Shown here one piece after another: positions 6,345 through 13,937 of a DNA stretch of 15,688 nucleotides; position 1 is the stretch's first letter; every line of letters begins with the position of its first letter. Under the pieces are notes generated by a model that saw only the letters and a list, made by a program, of their open reading frames with translations, was not told the origin of the DNA and did no database searches. The stretch is taken from positions 1 to 15,688 of the forward strand of contig JBKBIP010000061.1 in the NCBI GenBank assembly GCA_046297495.1, given 5' to 3'. The translations under genes and the position numbers were made by a program. This DNA comes from JBKBIP01 sp046297495. Lineage in GTDB: Bacteria > Planctomycetota > Planctomycetia > Gemmatales > Gemmataceae.

Positions 6345-6427
6345 CAGGAGCACGCAGCGCGAGCCAGTGCCGCGCTTGCTTGCGCTGCGTGCTCGGTAGT
6401 AGCATCTTTCCTGCCGGAGTAATACGG
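6345..6427 (-). repeat. Dispersed palindromic element, copy 2
   Basis: A 17-position inverted repeat (6348-6364 with 6378-6394) with one G-U type position. The right flank (6395-6427) matches the flank of copy 1 when both are oriented alike. Read on the minus strand it encodes YYSGRKDATTEHAAQASA then ALARAACS. Stem position A-T here corresponds to C-G in copy 1, a compensatory change. Confidence 0.8.
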
Positions 6428-6569
6428 CTGGGGGTACGTAGCGCCGCGTGCCAAACGATTTCTTTTCCTGTATCTTTGTTTCCCCACCGCCTGCCTTCTC
6501 CGTGGACAGGTTGTACAATAAAGGTTCACGAGCGGACGAATGATCAATGATTCACCAACCGAAAGTTCC

Positions 6570-8228
6570 ATGTCCTTAGTAAAAATTGCCAATGGCGCCG
6601 TGTACGATCCCGCCAACGGAATCGATGGCGCGATTCAAGATATATGGATGCAGGACGGCAAGATCATCGCTGCCCCGACCGACCCGGCGGCGCGGCCCGA
6701 CAAGGTGATCGATGCGACCGGCTTGGTCGTGATGCCGGGGGGGGTTGATATGCACTCCCACATTGCCGGCCCCAAAGTGAACGTGGCTCGTAAGATGCGC
6801 CCCGAAGACAAGCGCAAGGCCCCGCCCGTGCGGCGCACGCCGTTGACTCGCTCCGGCACCGGGGGCAGCGTGCCCAGCACCTTCGCCACCGGCTATTTGT
6901 ATGCCGGGCTGGGTTACACTACCGCCTTCGATGCCGCCATTCCGCCGCTGGGCGCCCGCCATTCCCACGAGGAATTCCACGATACGCCGGTGATCGACAA
7001 GGGGTTCCTCGTTCTGTTCGGCAATAATCACTATGTCATGCAACAGGTGGCGGCCAACGAACCGGAGAAATTGCGGGCCTTCGCCGCTTGGCTGCTTAAC
7101 TCGGCCAAGGGCTACGGCATGAAGCTGGTCAACCCTGGCGGCGTCGAAGCGTGGAAAGAAGGACGTGGCAATGTCTCCGGCCTCGATGATCCGGTCGATT
7201 TTTTCCACGTCACCCCCCGGCAGATCATCACCGCCTTGGCCCAGACGGCAATGGACCTGGGCTTGCCGCACCCAGTCCACATTCACTGCAATAATCTCGG
7301 CCTGCCCGGCAATTGGAGCACGACGCTGGACACCATGAAGGCACTGGAAGGCCGCCGCGCGCATCTGACCCACATTCAATTCCATAGTTACGGCGGCGGT
7401 CCCGACGACCAGGGGACGTTTTGCTCCCATGTGCCACAACTGGCCGAGTATGTGAATCAACACTCGAATTTGACGGTCGATGTCGGCCAAGTGTTGTTTG
7501 GCGAAACGACTTCCATGACCGGCGATGGACCGCTGGGGTACTATCTACACAAAGTCACGGGCCGCAAGTGGTTCAACGGCGACACCGAAATGGAAGCCGG
7601 GTGCGGCATCGTGCCCATCACTTACAAGGACAAGAGCTTCGTCCACGCCCTGCAATGGGCCATCGGTTTGGAGTGGTATTTGCTAGTGCAAGACCCCTGG
7701 CAGGTGGCCATGAGCACTGATCATCCCAACGGCGGCTCGTTCTTGGCCTACCCGGAGATCGTGCAGCTGCTCATGGATCGCACCTATCGCCAGGAAATCC
7801 TCCAACGGGTCCATCCGCGCGTGCGGCAACGCTCCGTCCTGCAAGATTTGGACCGCGAATACTCCCTCTATGAAATCGCCATCATCACCCGCGCTGGTCC
7901 CGCGCGGATGTTAGGCTTGAAGAACAAGGGGCATCTCGGCCCCGGCGCAGACGCCGACGTGACCATCTACACCCCCAGCGCCGACAAGAAAGCCATGTTC
8001 GAGCTGCCCCGTTTCGTCATCAAGGACGGCGCGGTGATCGTTGAGCAAGGCGAAATCCGCCAGGACTGGTACGGCAAGACGTTGCACGTCTCCCCCGCGT
8101 ATGATGAAGGGGTCGTGCCCGACATCAAGAAATGGTTTGAATCCTATTACACGATTCAATTCGCCAATTACCCGGTGGATGCCGAGTACCTGTCCAAAGG
8201 GGGCGAGGCGATACCGTGTGAGAAATAG
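6570..8228 (+). CDS. fhcA: Formyltransferase/hydrolase complex subunit A (formylmethanofuran dehydrogenase subunit A homologue)
   Basis: A 552-residue amidohydrolase-superfamily subunit of the Fhc complex. In H4MPT-dependent C1 oxidation this complex releases formate from the formylated carrier. Metal-site residues, numbered from ATG 6570, are H62 and H64 (VDMHSHIAG), K185 as the candidate carboxylated lysine (YGMKLVNPGG), H237 and H239 (HPVHIHCNN), H268 and H272 (HIQFHSYGG), and D384 (STDHPNGGSF). All match the binuclear centre of FwdA/FhcA. The C-terminus has the usual LGPGADADVTIY segment. ATG 6570 is preferred because the family N-terminal strand follows at once (MSLVKIANGAVYDP); ATG 6540 in frame is possible, and a TACAAT box lies at 6514-6519. 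The partner genes fhcB, fhcC and fhcD are not adjacent. The nearest homologous amidohydrolases, dihydropyrimidinases, lack the long insertions seen here. Confidence 0.9.
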   Translation: MSLVKIANGAVYDPANGIDGAIQDIWMQDGKIIAAPTDPAARPDKVIDATGLVVMPGGVDMHSHIAGPKVNVARKMRPEDKRKAPPVRRTPLTRSGTGGSVPSTFATGYLYAGLGYTTAFDAAIPPLGARHSHEEFHDTPVIDKGFLVLFGNNHYVMQQVAANEPEKLRAFAAWLLNSAKGYGMKLVNPGGVEAWKEGRGNVSGLDDPVDFFHVTPRQIITALAQTAMDLGLPHPVHIHCNNLGLPGNWSTTLDTMKALEGRRAHLTHIQFHSYGGGPDDQGTFCSHVPQLAEYVNQHSNLTVDVGQVLFGETTSMTGDGPLGYYLHKVTGRKWFNGDTEMEAGCGIVPITYKDKSFVHALQWAIGLEWYLLVQDPWQVAMSTDHPNGGSFLAYPEIVQLLMDRTYRQEILQRVHPRVRQRSVLQDLDREYSLYEIAIITRAGPARMLGLKNKGHLGPGADADVTIYTPSADKKAMFELPRFVIKDGAVIVEQGEIRQDWYGKTLHVSPAYDEGVVPDIKKWFESYYTIQFANYPVDAEYLSKGGEAIPCEK

Positions 8229-8277
8229 TGGTTGGTGGCCAGGGAAGCGGTGCCCTTACCTCGGCGCGAAATCCGGG

Positions 8278-8314
8278 GAGCACACGGCGCGAGCCAACGC
8301 GGCCGGCCTGCTCG
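8278..8314 (-). repeat. Degenerate copy of the dispersed palindromic element (copy 3)
   Basis: Read on the minus strand, one frame gives PAALARAVCS, matching the SAALARAACS end of copies 1 and 2. The left side keeps GAGCACACGGCGCGAGCC, but the opposite arm has diverged so that only the outermost GAGCA/TGCTC still pairs. It lies between fhcA and the DUF1501 gene. Confidence 0.5.
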
Positions 8315-8423
8315 TTTTCCTCTCTTGTGGCGGCGGTGGCTTTTTGCGAAAATTCGATTGCCTCTTTGAATTGGCTAGATTATGATTCCAGCATCGCCCC
8401 GTGTGGATGTTTTGTATCAATTT

Positions 8424-8429
8424 GGGGGG
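8424..8429 (+). promoter_or_regulatory. Ribosome-binding site that fixes the DUF1501 start
   Basis: GGGGGG seven bases before ATG 8437. The reading frame is open further upstream from ATG 8401, but this site and the twin-arginine signal position favour 8437. Confidence 0.5.
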
Positions 8430-8436
8430 TATTGTC

Positions 8437-9714
8437 ATGTTTACGCTTTGGGGAAACCGGCAGCAATTCTGCGACGGTATCTCGCGCCGTAATTTCTTGA
8501 AGATCGGCGCGTTCGGCGCGGGGTTGACCCTGGCCGACCTACTGCGGCTGCGGAGCCAGGCAGGCGCCGCTGCCACCACGCCATCGAACAAGTCCGCCAT
8601 CATGATCTATCTGCCCGGCGGACCGTCGCACATGGACATGTATGACCTCAAGCCCGACGCGCCCGTCGAGTTCCGAGGCGAATTCAATCCCATTCAGACC
8701 AACGTGCCCGGCGTGCAAATCTGCGAGCACTTCCCGCTGCAAGCGCGCATGTGGGATAAGCTGGCTTGCATTCGCTCGATTGTCACCGTCGATGAACATT
8801 CCGACTCGCTGGTCATGACCGGCTATTCCGACCGGGTCAATCAGACGGCGGATCATCCATCCGTCGGTGCGGTGATCTCCAAGCTGCGCGACGGCAACGG
8901 CGACATCCCGCCGTTTGTCAGCCTGCGCGGCATGTCGCGCGGCACGGAACCGGGCTACCTGGGGAAAGCCCATCGGCCTTTCACTCCCAGCGGCCCCGGC
9001 TTTGAGAATCTGCGCCTGGCCAACGGCGTAAACATGGACCGCTTCGAGGACCGCAAGCACCTGCTCAAGGAATTTGACAATGTCCGCCGGGACATCGACG
9101 CGACCGGCACCATGCAAGGGATGGATGCGTACACCACCCGCGCTTTTGACATGGTCGCTTCCGGCACGGTGCGTAAGGCCCTTGACCTGAACCGGGAAGA
9201 GCCACGCACCCGTGACCGCTACAAGGGTTGCGAGCAGTTCCTGACCGCGCGCCGCCTCATCGAAGCGGGCGTCGGCTGCGTCACCTTGGCCATCGGCGGC
9301 TGGGACACGCACGGCAACAACTTCGAGACCCTGCGCCGGCAACTGCCGCAAGTGGATAAAGGGGTGGCCAACCTCATTCAAGACCTGCACGACCGCGGCA
9401 TGGATCAAGATGTCGTGACGGTTATGTGGGGCGAGTTTGGCCGGACGCCGAAGGTCAACGGCAGCCGGGGCCGCGATCACTGGGCGCCGGTCATGTCGGC
9501 CCTGATCGCGGGGGGTGGCTTGAAGATGGGGCAAGCCGTCGGCGCCAGCAGCTCCCGCGGCGAATATCCCAAGGACCGACCCTACAAGACGCCGAACGTC
9601 CTCAGCACCATCTATCATGTGCTGGGCATTGATCCGGCGATGACGTTCCTCAACGGCAGCGGCCGGCCCATGCACATTCTCGATGAACGGGACATGGTTC
9701 CCGAACTGTTGTAA
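8437..9714 (+). CDS. DUF1501 domain protein with twin-arginine signal
   Basis: A 425-residue exported protein of the DUF1501 family, abundant in planctomycetes and distantly related to the alkaline phosphatase/sulfatase superfamily. Residues 16-37 form a Tat-type signal, SRRNFLKIGAFGAGLTLADL. The mature part shows GGPSHMDMYDLKP (61-73), DEHSDSLVMTGY, HPSVGAVISKLR, GGWDTHGNNF (about 287-296), MWGEFGRTPKVN (about 329-340) and GRDHW, the usual ordered motifs. These include Asp/His residues that could bind a metal. Its paralogues are often encoded beside DUF1549/DUF1553 cytochrome-like proteins, but no such partner is next to this copy. The substrate is unknown. A strong terminator follows the gene, so it ends its transcription unit. 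Confidence 0.92.
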   Translation: MFTLWGNRQQFCDGISRRNFLKIGAFGAGLTLADLLRLRSQAGAAATTPSNKSAIMIYLPGGPSHMDMYDLKPDAPVEFRGEFNPIQTNVPGVQICEHFPLQARMWDKLACIRSIVTVDEHSDSLVMTGYSDRVNQTADHPSVGAVISKLRDGNGDIPPFVSLRGMSRGTEPGYLGKAHRPFTPSGPGFENLRLANGVNMDRFEDRKHLLKEFDNVRRDIDATGTMQGMDAYTTRAFDMVASGTVRKALDLNREEPRTRDRYKGCEQFLTARRLIEAGVGCVTLAIGGWDTHGNNFETLRRQLPQVDKGVANLIQDLHDRGMDQDVVTVMWGEFGRTPKVNGSRGRDHWAPVMSALIAGGGLKMGQAVGASSSRGEYPKDRPYKTPNVLSTIYHVLGIDPAMTFLNGSGRPMHILDERDMVPELL

Positions 9715-9724
9715 GCATCCGCGC

Positions 9725-9768
9725 GGCGAGCGGGAGGCTTTCGGCCCCCCGCTCGCCCGTTGATTTTT
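9725..9768 (+). terminator. Intrinsic terminator of the DUF1501 gene
   Basis: A perfect 10-bp GC-rich stem (9725-9734 with 9748-9757; arm GGCGAGCGGG), followed by CGTTGATTTTT. It begins 10 bases after the stop codon. Confidence 0.85.
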
Positions 9769-9889
9769 CCCCAAGCCGCCCTTCTTCCTTTCTTCACGTC
9801 GTTTTCATCTGGTCACTTTCCATTGTTCCCACCATGCGTTTGCGGTACAGTGTGCGCCGCTGTCAGCTTCTTTGAATCCGATGGATGGG

Positions 9890-10020
9890 GAGGATTCATC
9901 GGCTCGCGCCCCCGACACTTAAGAAACTATCCGAAAAAGGTAATTTCTGGTTTACTTCCCTCCCCCTTGATAAGGAAGGCGAAGTTTTCGGATAGTTTCT
10001 TGGCGAAACGATCCATCCTC
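9890..10020. repeat. Nested inverted repeat, MITE-like
   Basis: The inner arms are a perfect 17-bp inverted repeat (9921-9937 with 9985-10001; arm AAGAAACTATCCGAAAA). The outer arms (9890-9901 with 10009-10020) match at 10 of 12 positions. The enclosed 47 bases hold no ORF. The left arm contains the 17-base motif also found at 3315-3331. The element lies between the DUF1501 terminator and the start of the second glycosyltransferase gene. No transposase and no clear target duplication is visible. Confidence 0.7.
9893..9909 (+). repeat. 17-base dispersed motif, copy 2
   Basis: Identical to 3315-3331. Here it forms part of the left arm of the nested inverted repeat. Confidence 0.6.
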
Positions 10021-10040
10021 CGCGCAAGGATGCACGGTTT

Positions 10041-11357
10041 ATGCTCATCCGCCGTTTTCTCCACTACATCGATGCCCTGCCGCAGCGCTGGTATGTCGTC
10101 TGTCTGATGCTGCTTTTTCTGGGTGTCAGTATTCAGTACACCGACAAGGCGCTGGAGAACCGCTCGGCGTTCCTACGTTGGCGCGACCAGATTCAACAGT
10201 TGGAAGCCGAGAATATCTACGAACGCTACTTGTATCCCAATCCCCCCATCATGGGGTTGATGCTGCGCCCGCTCACGGAGCTGCCCCCCGTGGCTGGCGC
10301 TTTGGTTTGGTTTTACCTCAAGGTCGGCATGACGTTGCTGACCTTCTGGATGGTGTTTCGCATCGTCGAAAGCGCGGGCCGGACCATTCCCGTTTGGGCC
10401 AAGCTGCTGACCATCGCCTTGAGCATCCGCCCCATCATCGGCGACTTGACACATGGCAATGTCAATCTGCTGATCCTGTTCTTGGTAGTTGCCTCGTTGT
10501 ACGCCTTCACGCGCGGCCGGGATTGGTTGGCCGGCGCCGCGATGGCTTTGGCGATTGCCTGTAAAGTGACACCCTTGTTGTTCGTCCCCTATTTTCTGTG
10601 GAAGCGGGCCTGGAAAGCGTTGGCCGGCTGCGCCGTGGGGCTGGTGTTGTTCTTTTGGATCGTTCCCGGCATGTTTTTGGACAACAATAACGAGCTGCTG
10701 GCCAGCTGGTTCGAGCAAATGGTCAAGCCGTTCGTCGTTTCTGGCAAAGTGTTCTATTCCGAGCATAACAACCAATCGCTGCCCGGCCTGACGACGCGCT
10801 TGCTAACGGATAGTCCGTCCTTTTCCACGTACATCAACGACATCTACACGCCAACCGATTATCACAATCTGCTGTCCCTCTCGGAAGCGACGGCCCGCTG
10901 GCTGGTCAAAGGCTGCATGGGCATCTTCGCGCTGTTGATCGTTTGGTCTTGCCGGACGGCGCGGGACCACGCGCCGGGCTGGCGGCTGTTGGCCGAGTTC
11001 AGCCTCATCGCCTTGGGGATGTTGCTGTTCAGCGAGCGGACCTGGAAGCATCATTGCGTCCTCTTGTTGCTCCCCTTCGCCACGCTCTGTTATTACCTGG
11101 CCGTCTGCCGGCCCCGTAGGCCGCTCCGCTACCACTTAATCGGCTCCCTCCTTCTTGTCACCTTCCTGATGGCCTCGACGAGCAGCGGCTTGCTCGGCAA
11201 GCCGTTCGCCAAACTGGCGCAGGTGTACGGCGCTTACGTGTGGGCCTTCCTCCTGCTCAGCGCCGCCCTGGTGACCATCCTGCGCGCGCCGATCAACCGC
11301 ACGCCCTCGGCCCGCATTCAGGCGCCAGAACCCGATGCCCTATCGCAGGCTGCCTGA
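10041..11357 (+). CDS. GT87 (DUF2029) family membrane glycosyltransferase
   Basis: A 438-residue polytopic inner-membrane protein with about nine to ten hydrophobic segments, beginning at about residues 17-31. It has typical GT87 marks: the large loop after the first helix with YERYLYPNPPIMGLMLRPLT (residues 60-79), THGNVNLLILFLVVASLYAF (137-156), and the conserved LAIACKVTPLLFVPYFLWKR (170-189). These families are GT-C transferases that move a sugar from a polyprenyl phosphate carrier to an acceptor outside the cytoplasmic membrane. The exact sugar is unknown. AAGGA lies about 11 bases before ATG 10041. The C-terminal 20 residues are polar and not conserved in type. The gene is preceded by a nested inverted repeat and followed by 165 bases before RNase III. 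Confidence 0.82.
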   Translation: MLIRRFLHYIDALPQRWYVVCLMLLFLGVSIQYTDKALENRSAFLRWRDQIQQLEAENIYERYLYPNPPIMGLMLRPLTELPPVAGALVWFYLKVGMTLLTFWMVFRIVESAGRTIPVWAKLLTIALSIRPIIGDLTHGNVNLLILFLVVASLYAFTRGRDWLAGAAMALAIACKVTPLLFVPYFLWKRAWKALAGCAVGLVLFFWIVPGMFLDNNNELLASWFEQMVKPFVVSGKVFYSEHNNQSLPGLTTRLLTDSPSFSTYINDIYTPTDYHNLLSLSEATARWLVKGCMGIFALLIVWSCRTARDHAPGWRLLAEFSLIALGMLLFSERTWKHHCVLLLLPFATLCYYLAVCRPRRPLRYHLIGSLLLVTFLMASTSSGLLGKPFAKLAQVYGAYVWAFLLLSAALVTILRAPINRTPSARIQAPEPDALSQAA

Positions 11358-11455
11358 CATAGATGGCGGTTGAATTGGCGATGAGAGATTCCATCGTGGC
11401 GTCCGCGCCGCGGGAATCGAACCCTCCCGCCCCCTTCTTCTTCCCGGCCACCACG

Positions 11456-11484
11456 TTGACAAAAGCAACGCGGAATGCTAATTT
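11456..11484 (+). promoter_or_regulatory. Candidate sigma-70 promoter for rnc
   Basis: TTGACA at 11456-11461, 17 bases, then TAATTT at 11479-11484 preceded by TG (an extended -10). Transcription would start near 11491, after ATG 11475. This is one reason for choosing the downstream ATG 11523 as the rnc start. Confidence 0.45.
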
Positions 11485-11522
11485 GGGGTAGGATTGCCTT
11501 ATTTAAGCAATTTACAAGGGTT

Positions 11523-12251
11523 ATGCAGCAGGAATTAACGACAAGTCACGAAGCCGACATCCTGGCGGAATGCCAGCAGGCTATCGGCTATCGCTTTCGC
11601 CAAGTTGAGTTGCTGCGCGCGGCGCTCACGCATTCTTCCGGGGCTAGCACGCGCGGCGCTTCCAATGAACGGCTGGAATTTCTGGGGGATGCCGTGCTCG
11701 GCCTGGTGACATGCGAGCAGCTCTATATGCGCTTCCCCGAATACCAGGAAGGGGACCTGACCAAGATCAAATCGGTCGTCGTCAGCCGGCGGACCTGTGC
11801 TCGCATCAGTCGCAAGCTTCACTTGGGGGATTTCTTATTCTTGGGCAAGGGGATGAACGCCCATGTGGATGTGCCAGCCAGCGTGTTGGCGGACGTCTAT
11901 GAATCGCTGGTGGCGGCGATTTATCTGGATGGCGGCTTGGAGGCGGCCCGCGAATTCATCTTGCGCTACCTATCCCCCATCATCGAGGAGGTGGCCGAGG
12001 AAGCCCACGCCGGCAACTACAAGTCGCTGCTGCAGCAGGTAGGCCAACGCGAGTTCAACGCCACGCCGCAATACCAGCTCTTGGATGAAAAAGGGCCGGA
12101 CCACAGCAAATGTTTCAAGATCGCCGCCGTCATCGGCCGCTATACCTTTCCCGCCGCCTGGGGGCGCAACAAGAAAGAGGCCGAACAGAAGGCCGCCATG
12201 AACGCCCTGGCTCACATCAACGGCGATCCCATCCCCTACACTGCCGATTGA
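11523..12251 (+). CDS. rnc: Ribonuclease III
   Basis: A double-strand-specific endoribonuclease that acts in rRNA and mRNA processing; 242 residues, a normal bacterial length. The RIIID domain (about residues 12-155) has the signature NERLEFLGDAVLG (48-60). Catalytic metal ligands are E52, D56, D124 and E127 (VLADVYESLV). The dsRNA-binding domain (about 165-232) starts NYKSLLQQVGQ and ends GRNKKEAEQKAAMNALAHI. ATG 11523 is chosen over 11475: the extra 16 residues are not typical, and a promoter appears to overlap the earlier ATG. AAGGG lies a few bases before 11523. A small C4 zinc-ribbon-like gene follows 11 bases after the stop, likely cotranscribed. Confidence 0.95.
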   Translation: MQQELTTSHEADILAECQQAIGYRFRQVELLRAALTHSSGASTRGASNERLEFLGDAVLGLVTCEQLYMRFPEYQEGDLTKIKSVVVSRRTCARISRKLHLGDFLFLGKGMNAHVDVPASVLADVYESLVAAIYLDGGLEAAREFILRYLSPIIEEVAEEAHAGNYKSLLQQVGQREFNATPQYQLLDEKGPDHSKCFKIAAVIGRYTFPAAWGRNKKEAEQKAAMNALAHINGDPIPYTAD

Positions 12252-12262
12252 GCGTGACTGCC

Positions 12263-12559
12263 ATGCCCATGCCGCCATATCCCATCCGCTGTTACAGCCA
12301 ATCTTGCGAGGAATTGGCCGTTTACAAGATCGCCGCCCGTTGGAGCGACGGCATCACTTCCGAACTCAAAACCTATGCCTTGACCTGCCCGAATTGCCTG
12401 GCGGAGTGGTTCCGCCACAGCCGGGCCAAGCAAGCCACGTGTCAACTGGCGCCGCATGAAACCTTGGAGTTGCCGGGCATCTACGAGATACACCGCGGCC
12501 AACGCGACCGCGAGCTAATCCGCCGCACGGATTTGGAGGAGCAATTGGCGGGACCATGA
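12263..12559 (+). CDS. Small conserved-type C4 metal-binding (zinc-ribbon-like) protein
   Basis: A 98-residue protein with four cysteines spaced C10-x4-C15-x26-C42-x2-C45, followed by LAEWFRHS. This is a probable zinc or iron site; nothing else identifies a known family. The remainder is polar and ends in a helix rich in Arg/Glu (GQRDRELIRRTDLEEQLAG). The same cysteine spacing, the same Arg before the first Cys and the same C-x3-WFR are present in the TPR-YggX fusion encoded at 13938-14549. ATG 12263 is the first of two close ATGs; GTG 12254 in frame is also possible and would leave only 2 bases after the rnc stop. Cotranscription with rnc is likely from the spacing. The function is unknown. 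Confidence 0.75.
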   Translation: MPMPPYPIRCYSQSCEELAVYKIAARWSDGITSELKTYALTCPNCLAEWFRHSRAKQATCQLAPHETLELPGIYEIHRGQRDRELIRRTDLEEQLAGP

Positions 12560-12620
12560 ACGAAAAGGATTCCTTGGTTTTCAAAAGCGCATTGAAACTG
12601 TAAGGTTCTTCTCCATGATT

Positions 12621-12670
12621 GCTTTATCGATTCGCGCGGCGAGTTGAAAATCCGCGCGAACCGATAAAGC
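12621..12670. repeat. Long hairpin between convergent transcription units
   Basis: Nineteen positions pair (12621-12639 with 12652-12670) with one A/C mismatch, around a 12-base loop. It lies 61 bases after the stop of the small C4 gene and 9 bases beyond the stop of the leftward response regulator. It has no U-tract on either side, so it may act as a bidirectional terminator or a transcript-end stabiliser. Confidence 0.7.
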
Positions 12671-12679
12671 ATCCACGCA

Positions 12680-13084
12680 TCATTCCTCCCCCGGAGATTC
12701 GTCCGCCTTCTTGGAGGAATCTCCCAGAGCTTTGTGGACCGCTTCGAGCAGCCGCTCCATCGCGAAGGGTTTGCGGATATAGTCGATGACGCCGAGGTAT
12801 TCGGCATAGGCTTTGTGCCGGCTGCCTTCATTGGCGGTGATCATGATGATCGGCGGCGCGTCGCTTTTCCCGCGAAAGTGTTCCAGCACCGGATAGCCGC
12901 CCATGCGCGGCATCATCATGTCCAAAATCACCAAGTCGGGGCGTTGTTGATACACCAGTTGCTTGCCTTGTTGGCCGTCGCGGGCCTGATACACCTTGTA
13001 GCCGAGCCGTTCCAGCACTACCCGCAACCCATCGCTCAGTTCTTGATCGTCGTCCACGACCAGAATAGTTTTGGCGTCCGCCAT
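12680..13084 (-). CDS. Single-domain response regulator (CheY-like receiver)
   Basis: A 134-residue receiver without an output domain. It has the acidic pocket VVDDDQ (residues 9-14), phosphoacceptor D55 in LVILDMMMPRMGG, the conserved threonine T83 (MITAN) and lysine K105 (YIRKPF). All phosphotransfer residues are present. A short polar tail (KKADESPGEE) follows. The start ATG 13084 has AGAGGAAG 7 bases upstream. No histidine kinase is encoded in the window, so the phosphodonor is encoded elsewhere. The upstream neighbour on the same strand is the PSP1 gene, 143 bases away; cotranscription is possible but not shown. Confidence 0.93.
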   Translation of the reverse strand: MADAKTILVVDDDQELSDGLRVVLERLGYKVYQARDGQQGKQLVYQQRPDLVILDMMMPRMGGYPVLEHFRGKSDAPPIIMITANEGSRHKAYAEYLGVIDYIRKPFAMERLLEAVHKALGDSSKKADESPGEE

Positions 13085-13227
13085 GTTGATGCTTCCTCTT
13101 AGTATCCAATTTACGGGGTTGGAGACGAATCCACCTAGTTTAGCCTACCAGCGCTGGCGGCCATTCACAAGCGGTCGCTCGCGGTCCTGGCCATTTCTTC
13201 TAAGATCAACTTCAACCGCAGGATACG

Positions 13228-13857
13228 TCACAGCAACGGCACTCGCGGGGCCGTTGCCAGGCGTTGGCGCAGGCTGGTGAAATAGGCGGCGACCTCATCG
13301 GCCTTGCCGGCGCCGCACGATGAGCAGCCGCCGCTGGCACAAGTCGAACAGCCGCCCGCCTCGTGGCCGCAGTCGGGCCGGCCGCAACCGCTGGCAACTT
13401 CCGCCACGACGAGATTGCGTAACCAGAGGCGCGGCACGAAGCGTGGCGACAAGGCATCAACTAACATTTGCTCCTCGAATGGCTCGCGGTTGAGCACATG
13501 CAAAGTTGCTTGCTGACCGTCGAGAGATACATCCACATCCAGCAACACCAGGGGAAGGTTCCACTCGGCGATGAGTCCCTCGGCAGCGGCGTACAAACGC
13601 TGACCGAGTTGGCGCGTGGCCTCGGCTTGCGCATCGGCGGCGGCGTCCGCGCGGCCCAGCAACTCGCCGCTGGCGGGCTTGTCGGGGAAGGCTGTCGCGG
13701 CGGGGGATAGCGGGCACAGCACCACGCCCAATGTCACTCCCCAGACGGTGCGTACCACCACCCGCTCGCCGCGCTGGTAGGTCAAAGTTTCATCGCAGTG
13801 AAACTGGCCTAGATCGCCAGCATTGCCATAATGAATCAAGTATTCGTGATGGGACAT
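13228..13857 (-). CDS. PSP1 (RicT/YaaT-like) domain protein with Cys-rich tail
   Basis: A 209-residue soluble protein. The N-terminal half shows a PSP1-type beginning (EYLIHYGNAGDLGQF, then RGERVVVRTVWGVTLGVVL). The middle has LPLVLLDVDVSLDGQQATLH, followed by LVDALSPRFVPRLWLRNLVV, matching the family's second half. The usual C-G-R-x-x-C motif appears as GCGRPDCG. A further cysteine cluster follows, giving C158-x4-C163-x6-C170-x2-C173-x4-C178-x2-C181. In Bacillus, RicT works with RicA and RicF in an iron-sulfur containing complex that affects RNA maturation; whether that applies here is inference. ATG 13857 is chosen because the domain starts right after it; a GTG 42 bases upstream is possible. 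The leftward neighbours are a TPR-YggX gene (80 bases upstream) and a receiver gene. Confidence 0.8.
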   Translation of the reverse strand: MSHHEYLIHYGNAGDLGQFHCDETLTYQRGERVVVRTVWGVTLGVVLCPLSPAATAFPDKPASGELLGRADAAADAQAEATRQLGQRLYAAAEGLIAEWNLPLVLLDVDVSLDGQQATLHVLNREPFEEQMLVDALSPRFVPRLWLRNLVVAEVASGCGRPDCGHEAGGCSTCASGGCSSCGAGKADEVAAYFTSLRQRLATAPRVPLL

Positions 13858-13937
13858 GGGGGAATGATGTCTCGTCCCAAAGTGATTGGGTAGTGGCACG
13901 ATGCATGGCCCCCGGCATCAGGGCTAGAACCGGCGGC

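Noticed and set aside
6514..6519. TACAAT as a -10 box for fhcA.
   Set aside because: No matching -35 box at 16-18 bases upstream; kept only as a remark in the gene entry.
6576..7490. Long minus-strand ORF of about 300 codons opposite fhcA.
   Set aside because: It is a mirror ORF caused by the high-GC third positions of fhcA; its composition is rich in Gly, Arg and His with no domain.
8539..9774. Long minus-strand ORF of about 410 codons opposite the DUF1501 gene.
   Set aside because: It is an antisense shadow: it covers the whole DUF1501 gene including the terminator, and shows no recognisable motif.
11405..11426. A tRNA T-arm-like string on the minus strand (GGGTTCGATTCCCGC), also reminiscent of a tmRNA 3' end.
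   Set aside because: Only four of five T-stem pairs form, no acceptor stem, D-arm or anticodon arm can be drawn around it, and the upstream side reads as low-complexity purine sequence. It could at most be an attachment-site remnant.
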